The notes: generated from the sequence alone by a model not told the origin. A stretch of 64,000 bases of DNA from Amborella trichopoda (GCF_000471905.2 NW_006499728.1:2501635-2565634), one strand, 5' to 3'. Shown: positions 45,471 through 57,480, counted from the stretch's first letter. Numbers and translations are program-made.

Positions 45471-45620
45471 TAGGGGTGGCAATGGGTCCGGTTAGACCGG
45501 AGGAGACTCGACAGATAGATCCGATTTCAGGTCTGGGTCCAAAATTTGGACCAGAGCACTAATCGCGTTCCGGTCTGGGCCTTGCTGGACCCGACCCATA
45601 CACGAGCCGTACCCATAAAC
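45471..45620 (+). mobile_element. hAT-like terminal fragment
   Basis: Starts TAGGGGTGGCAATGGGTCC, followed by GGGTCC / GGACCCGACCC words. Similar to 35466-35603 (inverted) and 45835-45925. Confidence 0.45.
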
Positions 45621-45834
45621 CATTGAAGATACAATATTTCACTTTAAACCGTATTCGTTTGGGTGTATTGAGGTTCGTATAAAATAAGAACTCGTAGTCA
45701 TCTTTAGCTATTAAACGACAAATAAGACGTCTTGAAATCTATTGGCAGGTGATTGTGACATTATTGCCAATAATATGAGTATATGATGGTAAAAAGAAAG
45801 ACAAAAAAATAGAAAAAAATGAAGCTCATAATCA

Positions 45835-45925
45835 TAGGATGGCAATGGACTCGACTAGACCCGGGACTCGACGGGTGGACCCATGACCGGATGAGTACGG
45901 GTATGGATGCTCCTGCATATTCCGA
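45835..45925 (+). mobile_element. hAT-like terminal fragment
   Basis: Starts TAGGATGGCAATGGACTCG with CTAGACCCGGGACTCGACGG, the same type as 45471. Lies in the same orientation 364 bp away, so it may be a tandem or nested second end. Confidence 0.4.
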
Positions 45926-45987
45926 GGGTTCCAACCTTGAACATGGATAGTTTGCCTATTTTTAAGAAACCTTTCATGGACTTATTT

Positions 45988-46396
45988 GGGTGGAGTAAAA
46001 GTTATTCTTATAAGGTTGCAACCTTAAACAATCAAATTAAGGACCTCTAAATCTTATCATAATATGTAATTTTGGTATAAAAAATTATTAGGATTATTTG
46101 AAAATCTATTTTCATATGTAATTATAAAATTTTAAACTTCAAATATGGTTAAAATCAAGTAGATCTATAAACGTATGAAAGCCTTGAAAATGGACGGTCT
46201 AGATAATGTGTTGCAAGATGCACTATTTCTGGAAGACTAATTTTTTTTTTTTTTTTTTTTTTTGTATTCATTAATTTTGACGTCCAGATGATCAATTAGA
46301 GAAATTTTCAAAAATTAAAACGGCCATTTCCTATAGATTTTTAGGCGCATCTGTGACTTTACATTTTAAGGTTGCAACCTTATATAAACTTCTTCC
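45988..46396 (-). mobile_element. Pal-MITE subtype A, reverse
   Basis: GGGTGGAGTAAAAGTTATTC with perfect TAAGGTTGCAACCTTA at the left and TAAGGTTGCAACCTTA again at the right, then TATAAACTTCTTCC. The core is degraded (TTTGACGTCCAGATGATCAA). A T-run of about 24 follows at 46240. Confidence 0.8.
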
Positions 46397-46939
46397 GAAG
46401 TTTAAAAGTAAACATTCTAGAGCTAAATAATATGAATTTTACTTTCGTCACTTTTGTGAATAATTTGTGAAGTAGAATGGACTATATATAAGCCATATAT
46501 ACCGTATTTAGTATTCATCTGTTGTCGTGTTAATCATTGATTTTAATATGCATGTGGGTCACCACTCTTGGCCTCTTCTCGATTGAATATACATGGACGA
46601 GGCTATACCTAAGAGTGCCCATTATACCCTTACCTTCAATAAATCGGCATGGTTCTATGAGACAATGAACTCATATATAGAAATGAGTCTTCTCTTAAAA
46701 GTCTATTTTTAGGACGAATTTTGGGCCTCATTTTTAAAGAGTAGATAATCTCTAACATGAAAATCATGAATATGTAAAAATAAAAAATGAAGATAATTTA
46801 AAAGGTTGTGAATTGTAGTAATTCCTATATAATATATATATTACTTTTCTTGTATTTTGACCCTATTAAAGTTCTCACAAGCCAGCGAGGGGCACTTTTG
46901 TAATTATTCTACACCGGATTTGTCTTCCAAATTGGGTCC
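46397..46939. other. No recognisable feature
   Basis: AT-rich intergenic sequence. Confidence 0.4.
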
Positions 46940-47073
46940 AAGGCAAGAAAGTTTGGATAAATCATTAATTCCCATTTGGGAAAATGTAGTAAAATATCAC
47001 CATATTAAGGCAAGAAAGTTAGGATAAGTCATTAATTCCCATTTGGGAAAATGTAGTAAAATATCACCATATT
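46940..47073. repeat. Two-copy tandem duplication, period 67
   Basis: AAGGCAAGAAAGTTxGGATA begins at 46940 and 47007. Two differences are visible. Confidence 0.97.
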
Positions 47074-48264
47074 AAAAGAACATGTATTGATACAAAAGTG
47101 GAAAACTTATCCAAAGAAAAGGAAAAACAATTGGATCCACTGTATCAGAAACAATGGGCTTTGTTGGATTGGATTTGATTACCACTAAGAGAGGGGATTA
47201 AAAAATTCCTCAATTACAAAATTGCCATCACTTCGAAGTAAAAAAATGCTTAGATACCAGTGGTTCTTTTAAATGGGAGAAGATAATCTTTGAATTATGG
47301 AACCTTGGCACTTAACAACAGAAAACCAAAAGTTGGGGTAAGGGTAAGAAATTCCTTTTGTGCTTATGAACAACATTATTCATATCTAAACATAATTTTG
47401 GGGGAGAGATGTTACAAAATATGCATGGTGGTGACATTGTCAAACAGTGGGTAGTCAATGACACACTTACAACTAATTTTGACAGAAAAAAATAATTAAT
47501 TTTTTGAATTAAAAATAAATAATCTCTTCGTATACTTTTCTTAAAATAATATATTTCTTTTATATGAAATATCAAATTTCATATTCATATGATTTTTATA
47601 AAAAACTAAAATAAAATACTCTAAGACGTCATATCTAAATCGCACGGCTAGGGGCTCACTTGTGATACCATGGGTAAAAACTATCCCAGCCATCTATTCA
47701 AATTGAACAGCAGGGAGAGAGTGGCATGTATAAATTTCCCACACCTAGTTGTCTGTAGAAAGCTTTGCTAAACTCGAACCTATTTAGATATATATGCCCA
47801 AAAGCTATGTTACATGGACATATATACATGTATTTGTGTTCGACACACATACGGGTGTCGCAAAATTACAGCTGTAAATTTGATTTTTAAGAAACAAATA
47901 CATTAGTACATCATCCGGACCAAGTTCGAAAAAAGAAACGCAAGACATTATTAACACGTGTGTCCATGTTACGAAGCCCAAAAATTATAAGCACTGTGTC
48001 CATGTTACAAAGCCCAATAGCATGGTGGAAAAATAAAATAAGTTCTATTCCACTTTATTAAATGAACAAGTATTATTGTTAAAGACCTAAATTAGGAATA
48101 TGGCAATATCAAAGTCACAGTTAACTAATCACAAAGTAATCCTTTTTTAACCTTTTTAATGACTTCGAGGTATCAAAAAAACAACCAAAACGTTATCGAT
48201 GAGCTGTGATGCCACTAGAAAGGAACACTTTCTAGTTAGGTGAGCCCCTCCTTCTCACACCTAC
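47074..48264. other. Intergenic, one small duplication
   Basis: GTGTCCATGTTACxAAGCCC is duplicated with period 36 (47960 and 47996). The ORF at 47312-47575 lacks a recognisable domain. Confidence 0.45.
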
Positions 48265-48417
48265 CTTTCACTCTCTCTCTCTCTCTCTCTAAACTTTCAC
48301 GAGATATGAATATGACTCTTTTGTTTTTTTATACAATGTTTCTTTATTTTATAAGTAAAAAATAGAATCCGAAATATGGCTCCCTCGCTCACACAACTTT
48401 TATAAGAAATGATATGA

Positions 48418-48451
<34 letters not shown>

Positions 48452-48745
48452 AAACTTTCGTGAGATATGGATATGACTCCCTCTCTCTCTCTCAACTTTC
48501 ATGAGAAATGAATACGACTCTCTCTCTCTCTCCTGACTTTCATGAGATATGAATATGACTCTGTAGTTATCTCACTAGACATGAATCGTTCTCTCTAGCA
48601 TGTGACCCATATAAATATTGGTCCGCTTTCTAACATACGTGTGACCAATAATGTGAATATCTCCCTCTCCACGAATGTGAATCTCTCTCTCTCTAACATA
48701 TGAGTCTCCAAGAATGTGAATCTCTCTCTCTCCCTCAACTTTAAG
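48265..48745. repeat. CT-rich minisatellite
   Basis: Units of (CT)n plus AACTTTCATGAGATATGAAT and ATGACT repeat at about 48290, 48450, 48500 and 48535. They then grade into (CT)n plus AxGAATGTGAAT units up to about 48745. The minus ORF in it (repeated REREFTFxE) is an artefact. Confidence 0.85.
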
Positions 48746-48879
48746 CTAGAGATACGAATGCGAACTAACGCAATAGCCCCCACTTGCATATTCTGTGTAC
48801 CAGAAGGACCACTCTTATAATTAAATCTCCTTTTCTTTTGTATGTTAAATATAGCTAAATATATTTTTCTGTTTTTTTT

Positions 48880-48953
48880 AACATTAACATACGATTTTTA
48901 TTAACTATAAATTTTGAACATTAACATACGGCTTTTATTAACTGTAAACAAGT
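48880..48953. repeat. 37-bp tandem repeat in LINE 3' UTR
   Basis: AACATTAACATACGATTTTT (48880) and AACATTAACATACGGCTTTT (48917) are two imperfect copies directly before the poly-A tract of the minus-strand LINE. Confidence 0.9.
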
Positions 48954-48988
48954 GAAGTTACAAAGGGAACGAAATACGTAAAAGTACA

Positions 48989-49420
48989 TCACACGAAATT
49001 AGTAATCGCCAATGCGGATTGAAAAGCACCTCCATTGGCTAAAGAATTAGCTTCAACGTTTGTTTCATGGTAATAATGGAGTATTTCAACTTCAAGTGAC
49101 TGAAAAATGTCAAAAATTTTATGAAAAATGGAAGAGAGGCTTCAAAGAACTTGCGCTTCTCTTTTACACTACGCTATAATATTCGCTGAATCCCCTTCAA
49201 TAACCTTTCCTCCATCAAATTTTAAAAGCAGTTTAATTCCATCCAATAGACCTCAAGCTCGCGTTTCATTAACTATTGCATTACCGCAAGGACCAGAGTA
49301 AGACAATAGGATCTTCCCAAGATGATATCTGATAAGCCCCCCAAAACCTGCCGTTCTTAGATTTCCTAAGGAACTACCATCAAAGTTGAGTTTATTGGTG
49401 TTTGAAGGAGGTGTGATCCA
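48989..49420 (-). pseudogene. LINE RNase H domain
   Basis: KLNFDGSSLGN carries the first Asp and EGDSANI a later Asp. A TGA follows NETRA and the frame then continues GLLDGIKLLLKFDGGK, so this is a nonsense change, not a frameshift. Two further in-frame stops fall at AxCKRE and QVLxSL, probably both from Trp. The frame ends SALAITNFV at 48989. In the C-terminal helix, normally ADxLA, the Asp is Asn (EANSLA). Confidence 0.88.
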
Positions 49421-49602
49421 TACTGCATGTCGGATTGCTTTATAGTTAGGTAGATTAACTACTTCAAAATGATGCATTATTATAAAGCTTTTGGGAATAC
49501 CTACACAATCCTTATTCGTAGAAACCAATCTGCAACCAATGCTAATATATTTGATTTAAGGATAGAGTCTTCTAACACAACTCCCTGGAAGACTCTTCTA
49601 TT

Positions 49603-50805
49603 TCACTCTTTCCAAATTCCCGAAAGCACGCTCACCCAAATTGACCTCCATAGAGCAGTACCTATCTTAGAGATCCCTGGTGTTATCCTCTGTTTAAGAA
49701 GAGATCTAGTATTTCTTGGTATGGGTACTTGAAAGTTGAACAACTGACATACCCAGCTCCATACGTTCAAAGCATAGGGGCACTCCAAGAAAAGATGATA
49801 AACACTTTCATTTTCAGCTTTGCATAAAATACATGCATTGACGATATTGAAGCCCCGTCTCTTTAGATTGTCAATTGTTGCTAGACGTTCCTGACAAACG
49901 ATCCATAAGAACATCTGAATTTTTGTGGGGACATTGATCTTTCTAGTTATTCGCAGCCAGGGATCTGATGTACTGTGATGATTTTGAAATAACAAACAAT
50001 AGATTGATTTCACTATAAAATCCCTAAACTTCGTGCATTCCCAAACAGTAGAGTCTACTTCATTGGGTGAAATGTATACAACCTTTAGCGTATTCAACAA
50101 GTTTTGATAGGCCTCAATTAAAGAATTAGAGACCCTCATGTACTTGCAAGGTAAAGACCAAATAATGTTAGTAAAAACACCCCCACTTGCCACTTCTACA
50201 ATAGCCAAGGGGTTCAAAACTTCAGTAAAGACCTCCGGATATTGGTGTCTCAAAGGCTCATCCCCTAGCCATTTATCAAACCAGATGAGGGTTTGATCTT
50301 CATCACCAACCGCCTACCTGATGTGGTTCAAATAAGTTTATCTACAATGATCAATGCATCTCCATAAGAAGGAAAAATTAAATTTATTTATTGGACTCTA
50401 AATAAGTCTCGTGAGGGTATCTTCTCCATATTTATCTGTTAGAACCTCCACCCAAAAGGCATTTTACTGAGAATGTATCATCCACCACCACTTTGTCAAT
50501 AAACTGGAGTTCATAAAATTCAATCTTCTGATACCCAAACCTCATTCCCTAACCGGATTGCAAATTGTTTCCCATTTCACTAGATCAAGTTTCTTATCTT
50601 TATCCACATCCCCCAATAGAAAGTTTCTCATTAATCTCTCAAGACGTTTGACAATTTGCATATGCATACGAAATAGAGGCAGACAGTATACTGGAAGATT
50701 GGATAAAGTGGACTTGACTAAAAGAGTATATTCCTCCCAAAGAAAGGGTCTTGGCCTTCCATAGGTCCCAAGCAGTATCAGACACCTGATCCCGACTTTA
50801 GGCAC
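49603..50805 (-). pseudogene. LINE post-RT and zinc-binding region
   Basis: 50805-50542 encodes KSTLSNLPVYCLPLFRM and RNFLLGDVDKDKKLDLVKWE. After a broken stretch, 50253-49603 keeps a long frame with KIQMFLWIVCQERLATIDNL and a CxxC...H...C zinc-binding region (ACILC, HLFLECPYA). The intervening frame is interrupted by stops. Confidence 0.85.
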
Positions 50806-51259
50806 TTAATCAATACGCCGTGCTGGCTCTTCGACCAAGGAGGCATTTTGGCGCGGAATGCCAACTACTACGACTAAAGGGGAGAAGCCAAGTATACTAA
50901 ATGGCTTTGCTCTTTTCTAACTAGATTTCATTCAAAAGATGTGATCTTCGAGCTCGCTTACACTAAATATACCATCAGTGAGAACTTTGCTTTCTGGTTG
51001 GGAAGTCTCTTTGTCCTTTCCACTTCTTATTACTTTTTCTGATATCTTTCAATAATTAGGTCCCATATTGCTTTTGAAGGTTTAGTATCCACTAAAAGAA
51101 CTCCCAAATACCAGCAAGGAAACTTTTATGTACCACAACCCAAAATTTTTGCCTGCCTACCAACCAGACTGTCTTGACATCCTATCCCAATAAGCTTAGT
51201 CTTGTTTAGATTGACTTTCAAGCATATTGCTATTTCTGCACATTTAAGAAAAATCCAAG

Positions 51260-52041
51260 GATTAGTAACTTCTCTATTACACGGATCACAAAATATAATG
51301 GAATCATTTGCTTATAGTAAATAGGATACTATAAGGCCTCTATTTCCAATTTTCACACCAAAAATATATCCCTTGAAAGTAACTCCCCTGAACATGACAC
51401 AAATATTTAACCATGAAAGGCTATAGGAATGGTGATATATGGTCCCCTTGTCTGAGGCCTCAAGAAGCTTTGAAGAAACCAGTAGCATTCCCATTTATCT
51501 ACAACAAAAAATAGATGGAACTCAAGCAACCTTCTATCGACAACCTCCAACGAGACTTAAAGCCCAGACCACCCCTTATGCTCTGTAACACCTCCCAATC
51601 CACTTTATCATATGTACTTTCAAAGTCCAACTTACAAATTAACCCTGGCTTTCTATCCTTGATCTTTGAGTGAATATATTCTTGAGCCACCAAAATACTA
51701 TCCATAATTTGTCTCTCTTTCAAAAAGGCTAATTGTGGCCATTGAAAAACCAAATGTAAGACCTGACGAAGCCTATTAGCTATAATTTTATTCAAACTGC
51801 CCAGCAAGCTAATTGGCCATATATTCTTCACCTCTTGAATAACTGACTTTTTAGGAATTAGCGCAATGTAAGTAGAGTTCATGACCATATTTGTCATTCC
51901 TCTCCAATAGAAATCCTTCAACAAACTAAACAGATTATCTTTTAAGAGGTACCAGAAGGTTTGGAAAAAGGTTAAGGGGAACCTATTTGGACGCAGAGCT
52001 TTATTTCTACCTAACTCAAAAACTGCCTTCTTGATCTCCAT
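51260..52041 (-). pseudogene. LINE reverse transcriptase, catalytically dead
   Basis: EIKKAVFELGRNKALRPNRF corresponds to the normal xKAPGPDGF motif with key residues changed. Then come YIALIPKK, ISLLGSLNKIIANRLRQVL and KLDFESTYDKVDW. A frameshift precedes GLRQGDHISPF. At the active site the usual F/YADD has become stop-A-N-D (stop 51312-51314), losing the aromatic residue and one catalytic Asp. Confidence 0.9.
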
Positions 52042-52485
52042 TCAAAATTTCTTTTCAACCAACCAACCTTTTCTAAAAAGAGTCTAACAAAAAGGTACAT
52101 TAGCAAGGGACAAACTCAAGACCTTTTCAGAGGCAAGGGATTGCTTGAAGTGACCAGTGAGCAATGCTTCCACTTCTAAAGAGTTTTCACAATCAACCCC
52201 TTGGATTTTAAGACTTTGAATAGAATTACCTCTTCTCCTTGCATTTGCAATAGCCTGGAAGATCTTAGTGTTCTTGTCTCCCTCCTTAAGCCATCAGACC
52301 CTTGATCTCTATCTCCAATTGATCTCTTCTAGTCTAAGAAGATCCCGGAGTCAGGCAATACAAGTGGTTCTTTGAAGAATATGTGGCGGAGTGAGAACCC
52401 CCCAATAAATTGGACATTATCAAAATCCTTTGTCTCTTTTAGCTGCACATATTTTTGAATGAAGGTTACCCCAAGAGTCTCTTTT

Positions 52486-52735
52486 CTAATAAAGAATTAT
52501 CTCTTTCAAATTGAGGAAATGATTTACAAAATCTTGGGTAACAAAAAACCTATCCAATCTGGTTAAAACAAACTCATCAGAATTGTGATTAGACCAAGTG
52601 AATTTTGTCCCAATCGATGGAATATTCACCAGTTCATGCCTTTGTATAAAACCATCAAATACTCTCATGCAAAAAGACATTCGGGGAATAGAAGAGGATT
52701 CAGAAGGTCATCGAATAATGTTAATTAAGTAACAA
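52486..52735 (-). pseudogene. LINE endonuclease C-terminal remnant
   Basis: Translation INIIR-stop-PSESSSIPRMSF matches the usual GDFNxIRWPSE region with the Trp codon turned to a stop. It continues FDGFIQRHELVNIPSIG and KFTWSNH...RLDRFFVT, the classical plant LINE endonuclease end. The first part of the domain is missing. Confidence 0.85.
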
Positions 52736-52994
52736 AAAGGGTTGGTCCGTTGCCATTATGTAACAAAGGTGGCGGTTACAAAGCAAGGGAAAAAAACAGA
52801 AGGAAAAATATGCCCTGGATGAAAATTTTTATATACACCCTTTGTAGAAAACCCATAAGGATTCCTGTAATCGATCCGAATTAGTTGGGAAAATGCTTTG
52901 ACAATGATGACCCTTCATGAAAAACCCATAAAACCTTAAAGTGTAAAAACCAAACAAATACCCGCTACATAATATTTTCGGCTTTTTCTCTAAA

Positions 52995-53383
52995 CAATAA
53001 GTTTATATAGTGTTGAGGCTCTAAACAATCAAATTAAACCCCACCTCGAAAATTTCACTAGAAAAGGTTGTTTTGATGCCCAAATGTCATCAAATTGATC
53101 ATCTCGACATCAAGATGCATAGGCATGAGAAAAAAAATGGATTTCAAGTTTTAAAAATAGTGCATCTTGCAGCGCATTTTTGGACTGTCAATTTTCAAGA
53201 TTTTTTAAATTTTCATAGATCTACTTGATCTACATTATTTTTGAAGCTTTAAATTTTATAATTAAAGATGAAAATATATTTTAAGGATGCCATAAAATTT
53301 ACAGCATCCATATTTCTTGACACTATTTAAAAATAGACTTCACTTTGATTGTTTAGAGCCTCGGCTCAATACAAACCTCACCC
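52995..53383 (+). mobile_element. Pal-MITE subtype B, 389 bp
   Basis: Starts CAATAAGTTTATATAG with GTTGAGGCTCTAAAC and ends AGAGCCTCGGCTCAATAC with CTCACCC. The core TGATCATCTCGACATCAAGA is intact. Flanks TTCTCTAAA (52986-52994) and TTTTCTAAA (53384-53392) match at 8 of 9. Confidence 0.85.
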
Positions 53384-53639
53384 TTTTCTAAAATGTCAGC
53401 ATATTTCTTACTTATATCCCACTAATCCAAAACCAAAAAGTACAAACACCCCTATTCCTTCTCACTCACATGTTCCCACGAGCCCCCTCTCTCTCTCTCT
53501 CTCTTGCCAAGTATCCAAACAACAAAAGAAAAAGACGGAAAATAATGGGAGAAATGGCAAAGTATATGGATTCATATTTCAAAAATATATTACCCTTTTT
53601 TGTAAAATTACTTTTTTCCTATATTAAGGCATTTGTTTG

Positions 53640-53900
53640 AGTTATAGCATATGTTTCTTTCTGCAAATTTGAAATCCATTATAACGGGCATCAGGCCGTT
53701 ATAAAACGCCCAATATATAGCGTCAGGGGTAGGGTCCCTTCGCTTTATAACGACTTTTATTTCTTTGTCATCGATAATTTCTAAACCTTGCAAAAAAGTT
53801 GTTATTTCACGAGAATCATAACGAATCCTAGCTTTATAACTACGCCATAAATGACTTGAAATAAACAGACAGGGTTTGGTGACTAATGCGATGGCTATCA
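53640..53900. repeat. TTATAACG inverted-motif cluster
   Basis: CGTTATAAAACGC (53697-53709), GCTTTATAACG (53742-53752), TTATAACGGG (near 53680), ATAACGAATCC and GCTTTATAACTACGCC recur in both orientations within 200 bp. This resembles the subterminal motif clusters of CACTA-type elements, but no CACTA ends were found. The 97-residue minus ORF through it has no known domain. Confidence 0.4.
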
Positions 53901-53994
53901 TGGGTGAGAAATTTATTGGAAAGTCTCATTTTATTATGAGAAATTAAAAAAGAGTTTATTGTATTCCATATTTTAGACTCAAAAACACTTTGGG

Positions 53995-54300
53995 TATGGG
54001 AAACACTGGCTCTAAAATTTACTTCTATTACTAAGTATGAAATTTGTAGCTAAAAAAATGGTACAGATCTCGTGGATCTATAAACACTTGAAAATGGATA
54101 GTCTAGATAGATCTCGTGGATCTATGAACACTTGAAAATGGATGGTCTAGATAGTGTGTTACGATGTACAACATTTTTAGTGCTTGAAAATCTAATTTTT
54201 TTATCACAACTATAATGACCAAGGTCAAGATGATCGATTTGAAGGTTTACCGACATTGGGACTATACGTTTCGGTGAGTTTTGGGTGGGGATGTACTTTT
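53995..54300 (-). mobile_element. Pal-MITE remnant with internal 44-bp duplication
   Basis: Body similarity (GTAGCTAAAAAAATGGTAC, TGGATGGTCTAGATAGTGTG, GTCAAGATGATCGATTTG). AGATCTCGTGGATCTATxAA is duplicated with period 44 (54065 and 54109). Termini are degraded. Confidence 0.55.
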
Positions 54301-55013
54301 CTTAATAAAGCATTGGCCTTATTTTTAATATTTTCCTATTCTTTTATTTGTCAAATTAAGCTCAAATTTAGGGCGTCATTCTTCTCACCAATATGCACAT
54401 GTAAAACATAAAAAATAATATCAAATAAATAAAATTACCAAAATACCTTTGAAATTTATAATTATTTTCATCATTTTAATTTAATGAATTATTTTTTATA
54501 CTTTTTTACATGTGCGTGAGAAGAATAAAAGCCCAAAATTTGAGCCTAATAGAGAAAAATAAAATTAGAAAAATTTATCAAAATATTATAAACTATTTCA
54601 CATTTTACTCATTTTTTTTTATTTAATTTCAAAACACCTCAAAAGACACATACAACCCATAGAATAGTTGCAAGACGGTAACATGCTAAATAGCTTACAT
54701 CTCATAAATAGTTTGATAAACTTCACATAACAATAAAATACAATATGCACCCCCTAAAAGCGAAACTTAAAAGTAAAATACAAAAATATTTTTAAATATC
54801 TTTACATTAAAAGACAATATGCACCCTAAAAAATGTGAGACTTAAAGGTAAAATATAAAGTATTAAGAAATGTTTTAAATTCCGATTAATGAAAGGAGAT
54901 AATTTAAGTTTCCGTATCCCAATTCAAAGGGCCGTTTCTCAATAGCGTCATTAGCGTGTTCAATGGCTAAGAAAATTCCGTGGGAGATAATGGAAACCAT
55001 ACATTTACATTTT
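54301..55013. other. No recognisable feature
   Basis: Very AT-rich. GACAATATGCACCC / ACAATATGCACCCCC recurs at about 54740 and 54815. Confidence 0.4.
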
Positions 55014-55401
55014 GGAAAACCTTTATATAAGGTTGCAATGACATATTATAGAACTAAGGTGCACTTCAAAAATACGGTAGAAAGGAGTATTTCAAAGTTG
55101 GAAAACCTTCCAAGTGATCACCTCGATATCAAGATGTATAGATATAAAGATAAAAATAATTTCATATCCTATAAATAATACATCTTGCAACAAGTTATCA
55201 GAGCTATCTTCTTCGAAGATTTTTCAATATTTACAAATTTGTTCAATCTACACTGTTTTCAGAATTTTAAATGTCATAATTAGGTCTAAAGATGGATTTT
55301 CAAGCCGTCATAAGATTTCTGGCACTGAAAACTACATCTTCCAACAAAATCTAGAGGTATGCCTTATTTCTATAATATGCGGTTGCAATCTTATCCCACC
55401 C
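55014..55401 (+). mobile_element. Pal-MITE subtype A
   Basis: 388 bp, GGAAAACCTTTATATAAGG with GGTTGCAATGAC at the left and GCGGTTGCAATCTTAT with CCCACCC at the right. The core is TGATCACCTCGATATCAAGA. No clear target duplication. Confidence 0.8.
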
Positions 55402-55430
55402 TAATGCTTTTTATAGAGCGGTGATCTAAA

Positions 55431-55545
55431 CGGATTACATCATTGAAGCGGACGTTATGCCCTAACCACCAGGCCAGGGATCCCACCCCAATTAATACTA
55501 CATGCCCTAACCACTAAGCCAAGAGGCACAACCCTAGCTGGTTTT
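55431..55545 (-). mobile_element. SINE-like segment with two A-box motifs
   Basis: On the minus strand TGGCTTAGTGGTTAG (55507-55521) and TGGCCTGGTGGTTAG (55462-55476) both fit the tRNA A box. GGTGGGATCCC lies between them where a B box could be. This may be a rearranged tRNA-derived SINE. No poly-A tail or TSD identified. Confidence 0.38.
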
Positions 55546-55583
55546 TATGACTTTGTCTTGATAAATGTTCAACATTTGCCTTG

Positions 55584-55725
55584 CTTGTAAATATCAATCA
55601 GGTAGTTGAATTAACGTACTAATGAAATCGTTACTTTTTACAAATCAATAAAATGGTCATCTTACTTGTAAATATCAATCAGGTAGTTGAATTAACTTAC
55701 TAATGAAATCGTTACTTTTTACAAA
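55584..55725. repeat. Two-copy direct repeat, period 81
   Basis: CTTGTAAATATCAATCAGGT begins at 55584 and 55665. About 60 bp are nearly identical, with a 20-bp spacer. Confidence 0.97.
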
Positions 55726-55895
55726 TCATTTCCGGTGGGTACTTCCACAGTAATTAAGAAACTTTCAAGCAGTGGAAACGAAGAGTGCTTCATGAGGCAT
55801 ACCAAATTTATACGGAACCTTGTTCCTGCTCTCATGTATACACATAAATAAGGATTTCACAAGCACAAATTAAATGGTGGAACATCAACTTTTCC

Positions 55896-56273
55896 GGTTG
55901 TGGTTTGTGTGAGGCTGAGGTCCTAAACAATCACAATAAGGTGCAAAATATATTATTTCAGAATAAAAAATCCTTTTGATAGCCTAAAAATTCATTTTTA
56001 TATGTAATTATAAAATTTAAAGATTAAAAAAATATTCAGATCGAGTAGATATATAAACACTTAAAAATCTTGAACCTTGGTGGTCTAAATAATACATTAC
56101 AAGATGCACTATTTCCAAGACTTAGAATCTATTTTTTCTCATGTCCATACATCTTGAGATAGGGATGATTGAATTGAAGGTTTTTTTAGCATCAAAACGA
56201 CCTCTTCCCATGAAATTTTGAGGTGCGCCGTGATTTGATGGTTTAAGGCCTCACGCTTGTATAAACTGTTTCC
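55896..56273 (-). mobile_element. Pal-MITE subtype B-like, reverse
   Basis: GGTTGTGGTTTGTGTGAGGC with TGAGGTCCTAAAC at the left and TTAAGGCCTCACGCTTGTAT with AACTGTTTCC at the right. The core is CATCTTGAGATAGGGATGAT. The terminal palindrome is a third variant (GAGGC/GCCTC). Confidence 0.7.
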
Positions 56274-57480
56274 TCTACTAAATTACATACTCCCACGATT
56301 TTATGAGCACAATCACGTACTCATAGGATATATCCTGGGGAAGCACTAGTTGGTTTCCGAGTTGTACTTCCAAGAAAATCCCTTATTATCATGCCTTATT
56401 CATTGATTTTGGTTTCAAATCAATAGGTTTCCCAATAACAAACAAATTTCATTGGAAACAAATAAGAAAAATGTGAGAAATGGCCGGTTTGAATTCGACC
56501 GTGGTGAACCTTCTGTTTGACTGTGGCAACCCATTGAGAAGGAACGAACCTAGTCCCGAACCCAACCTTCTGCCGGACTGTGGTGACCTCTGAAAGTGAT
56601 AAAAAGGATGTTCTACTCCATAATTTCCTTCCATAATCCAAGTCATTGTTCCTAGAGATCCATAACTTTGCCATGGTCACATCTGCTTGATTACAACGAA
56701 CATTCAAATACAAGGTTCACGCTGGTCCTGGATTTTGTTCTATGATCCTAATCATGGGCCTTGAAGACCGAATGTGATCCTCAAACACTCCAACAAACTT
56801 CTTATGGATCATAGAGAACAACTAAGCCGAAGTAAGTTCTTCTACCACTAGCGAACTTTGTGAGTTTTACTAACGTTAGTGTTCAGACAAACCATTTTTT
56901 TTTAACTAATTCAGTAGTAAGAATCAAACTTGAGATATAACATTGCTAATATCAACTGCTAACTAGTCAAGCCCAAGCCCAAGCCCGGTCAACCACAGTA
57001 TAGCCTGAACTTTCTATAAGCTTGTGTTGAGCTGCCTAACCACAACAAACTTTTAAATATGGGATAATCTAAACTTCACAACCCTTCAAATTACAAAGGC
57101 TCAAAATAGAGAGAGTTGTGAACGGTGAATTTATTAATTTTGTAGCCTATTTTTTAAAAAAGTTATTTTTGTGGGGTAATTTTGTAAATATTACTACAAT
57201 ACAAATGATACTTTTGTCATATCTATGAAGGGTAAAATTGAAATTTTAACTAAATAACAAGAGGACTCTACAAATAAAGTTCCAAGACATTAACTTCTAA
57301 AATGCTATTGTATTTTTGGGAAAATTTCAAATTTGGTATTGTTTAATAGTAAAGTTACCTATTTAAATAATTTTTTAATTAAAAAATAATCATTGTTTTG
57401 ATAAATACACCCATCTCAACCCTTTCTAACTTGAACTTTTGTATTTTGAGGGGTTGTTAACTCTAGACAAACCCTTTAAA
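56274..57480. other. No recognisable gene
   Basis: Two overlapping minus ORFs near 56420-56713 show internal similarity (SxxxTVRQKVGFG / WVATVKQKVHHG) from a short duplication but no known domain. Confidence 0.4.

Larger units (their letters stand above)
48869..52735 (-). mobile_element. Decayed LINE (EN-RT-zinc finger-RNase H)
   Basis: About 3.9 kb, 5'-truncated within the endonuclease. Order on the minus strand: APE-type endonuclease remnant (52735-52486), linker with WLKEGDKNTKIF (about 52300), RT (52041 to about 51260), thumb region with KSTLSNLPVYCLPLFRM (about 50720), zinc-binding region (about 49920-49750), RNase H (to the stop at 48989). The 3' UTR carries a 37-bp tandem repeat (48880-48953) and ends in a short A-run (T's at 48871-48880). 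Many stops and frameshifts show it is dead. Plant L1-clade LINEs with this RNase H are the closest family. Confidence 0.9.

Noticed and set aside
46940-47073. Regular repeats as a CRISPR-like array
   Set aside because: Only two adjacent copies without spacers, in a plant nuclear context. No cas genes, and the dispersed GGTTGCAACC repeats are transposon termini.
48595-48789. ORF with repeated RERFTF
   Set aside because: Arises from the CT-rich minisatellite on the opposite strand.
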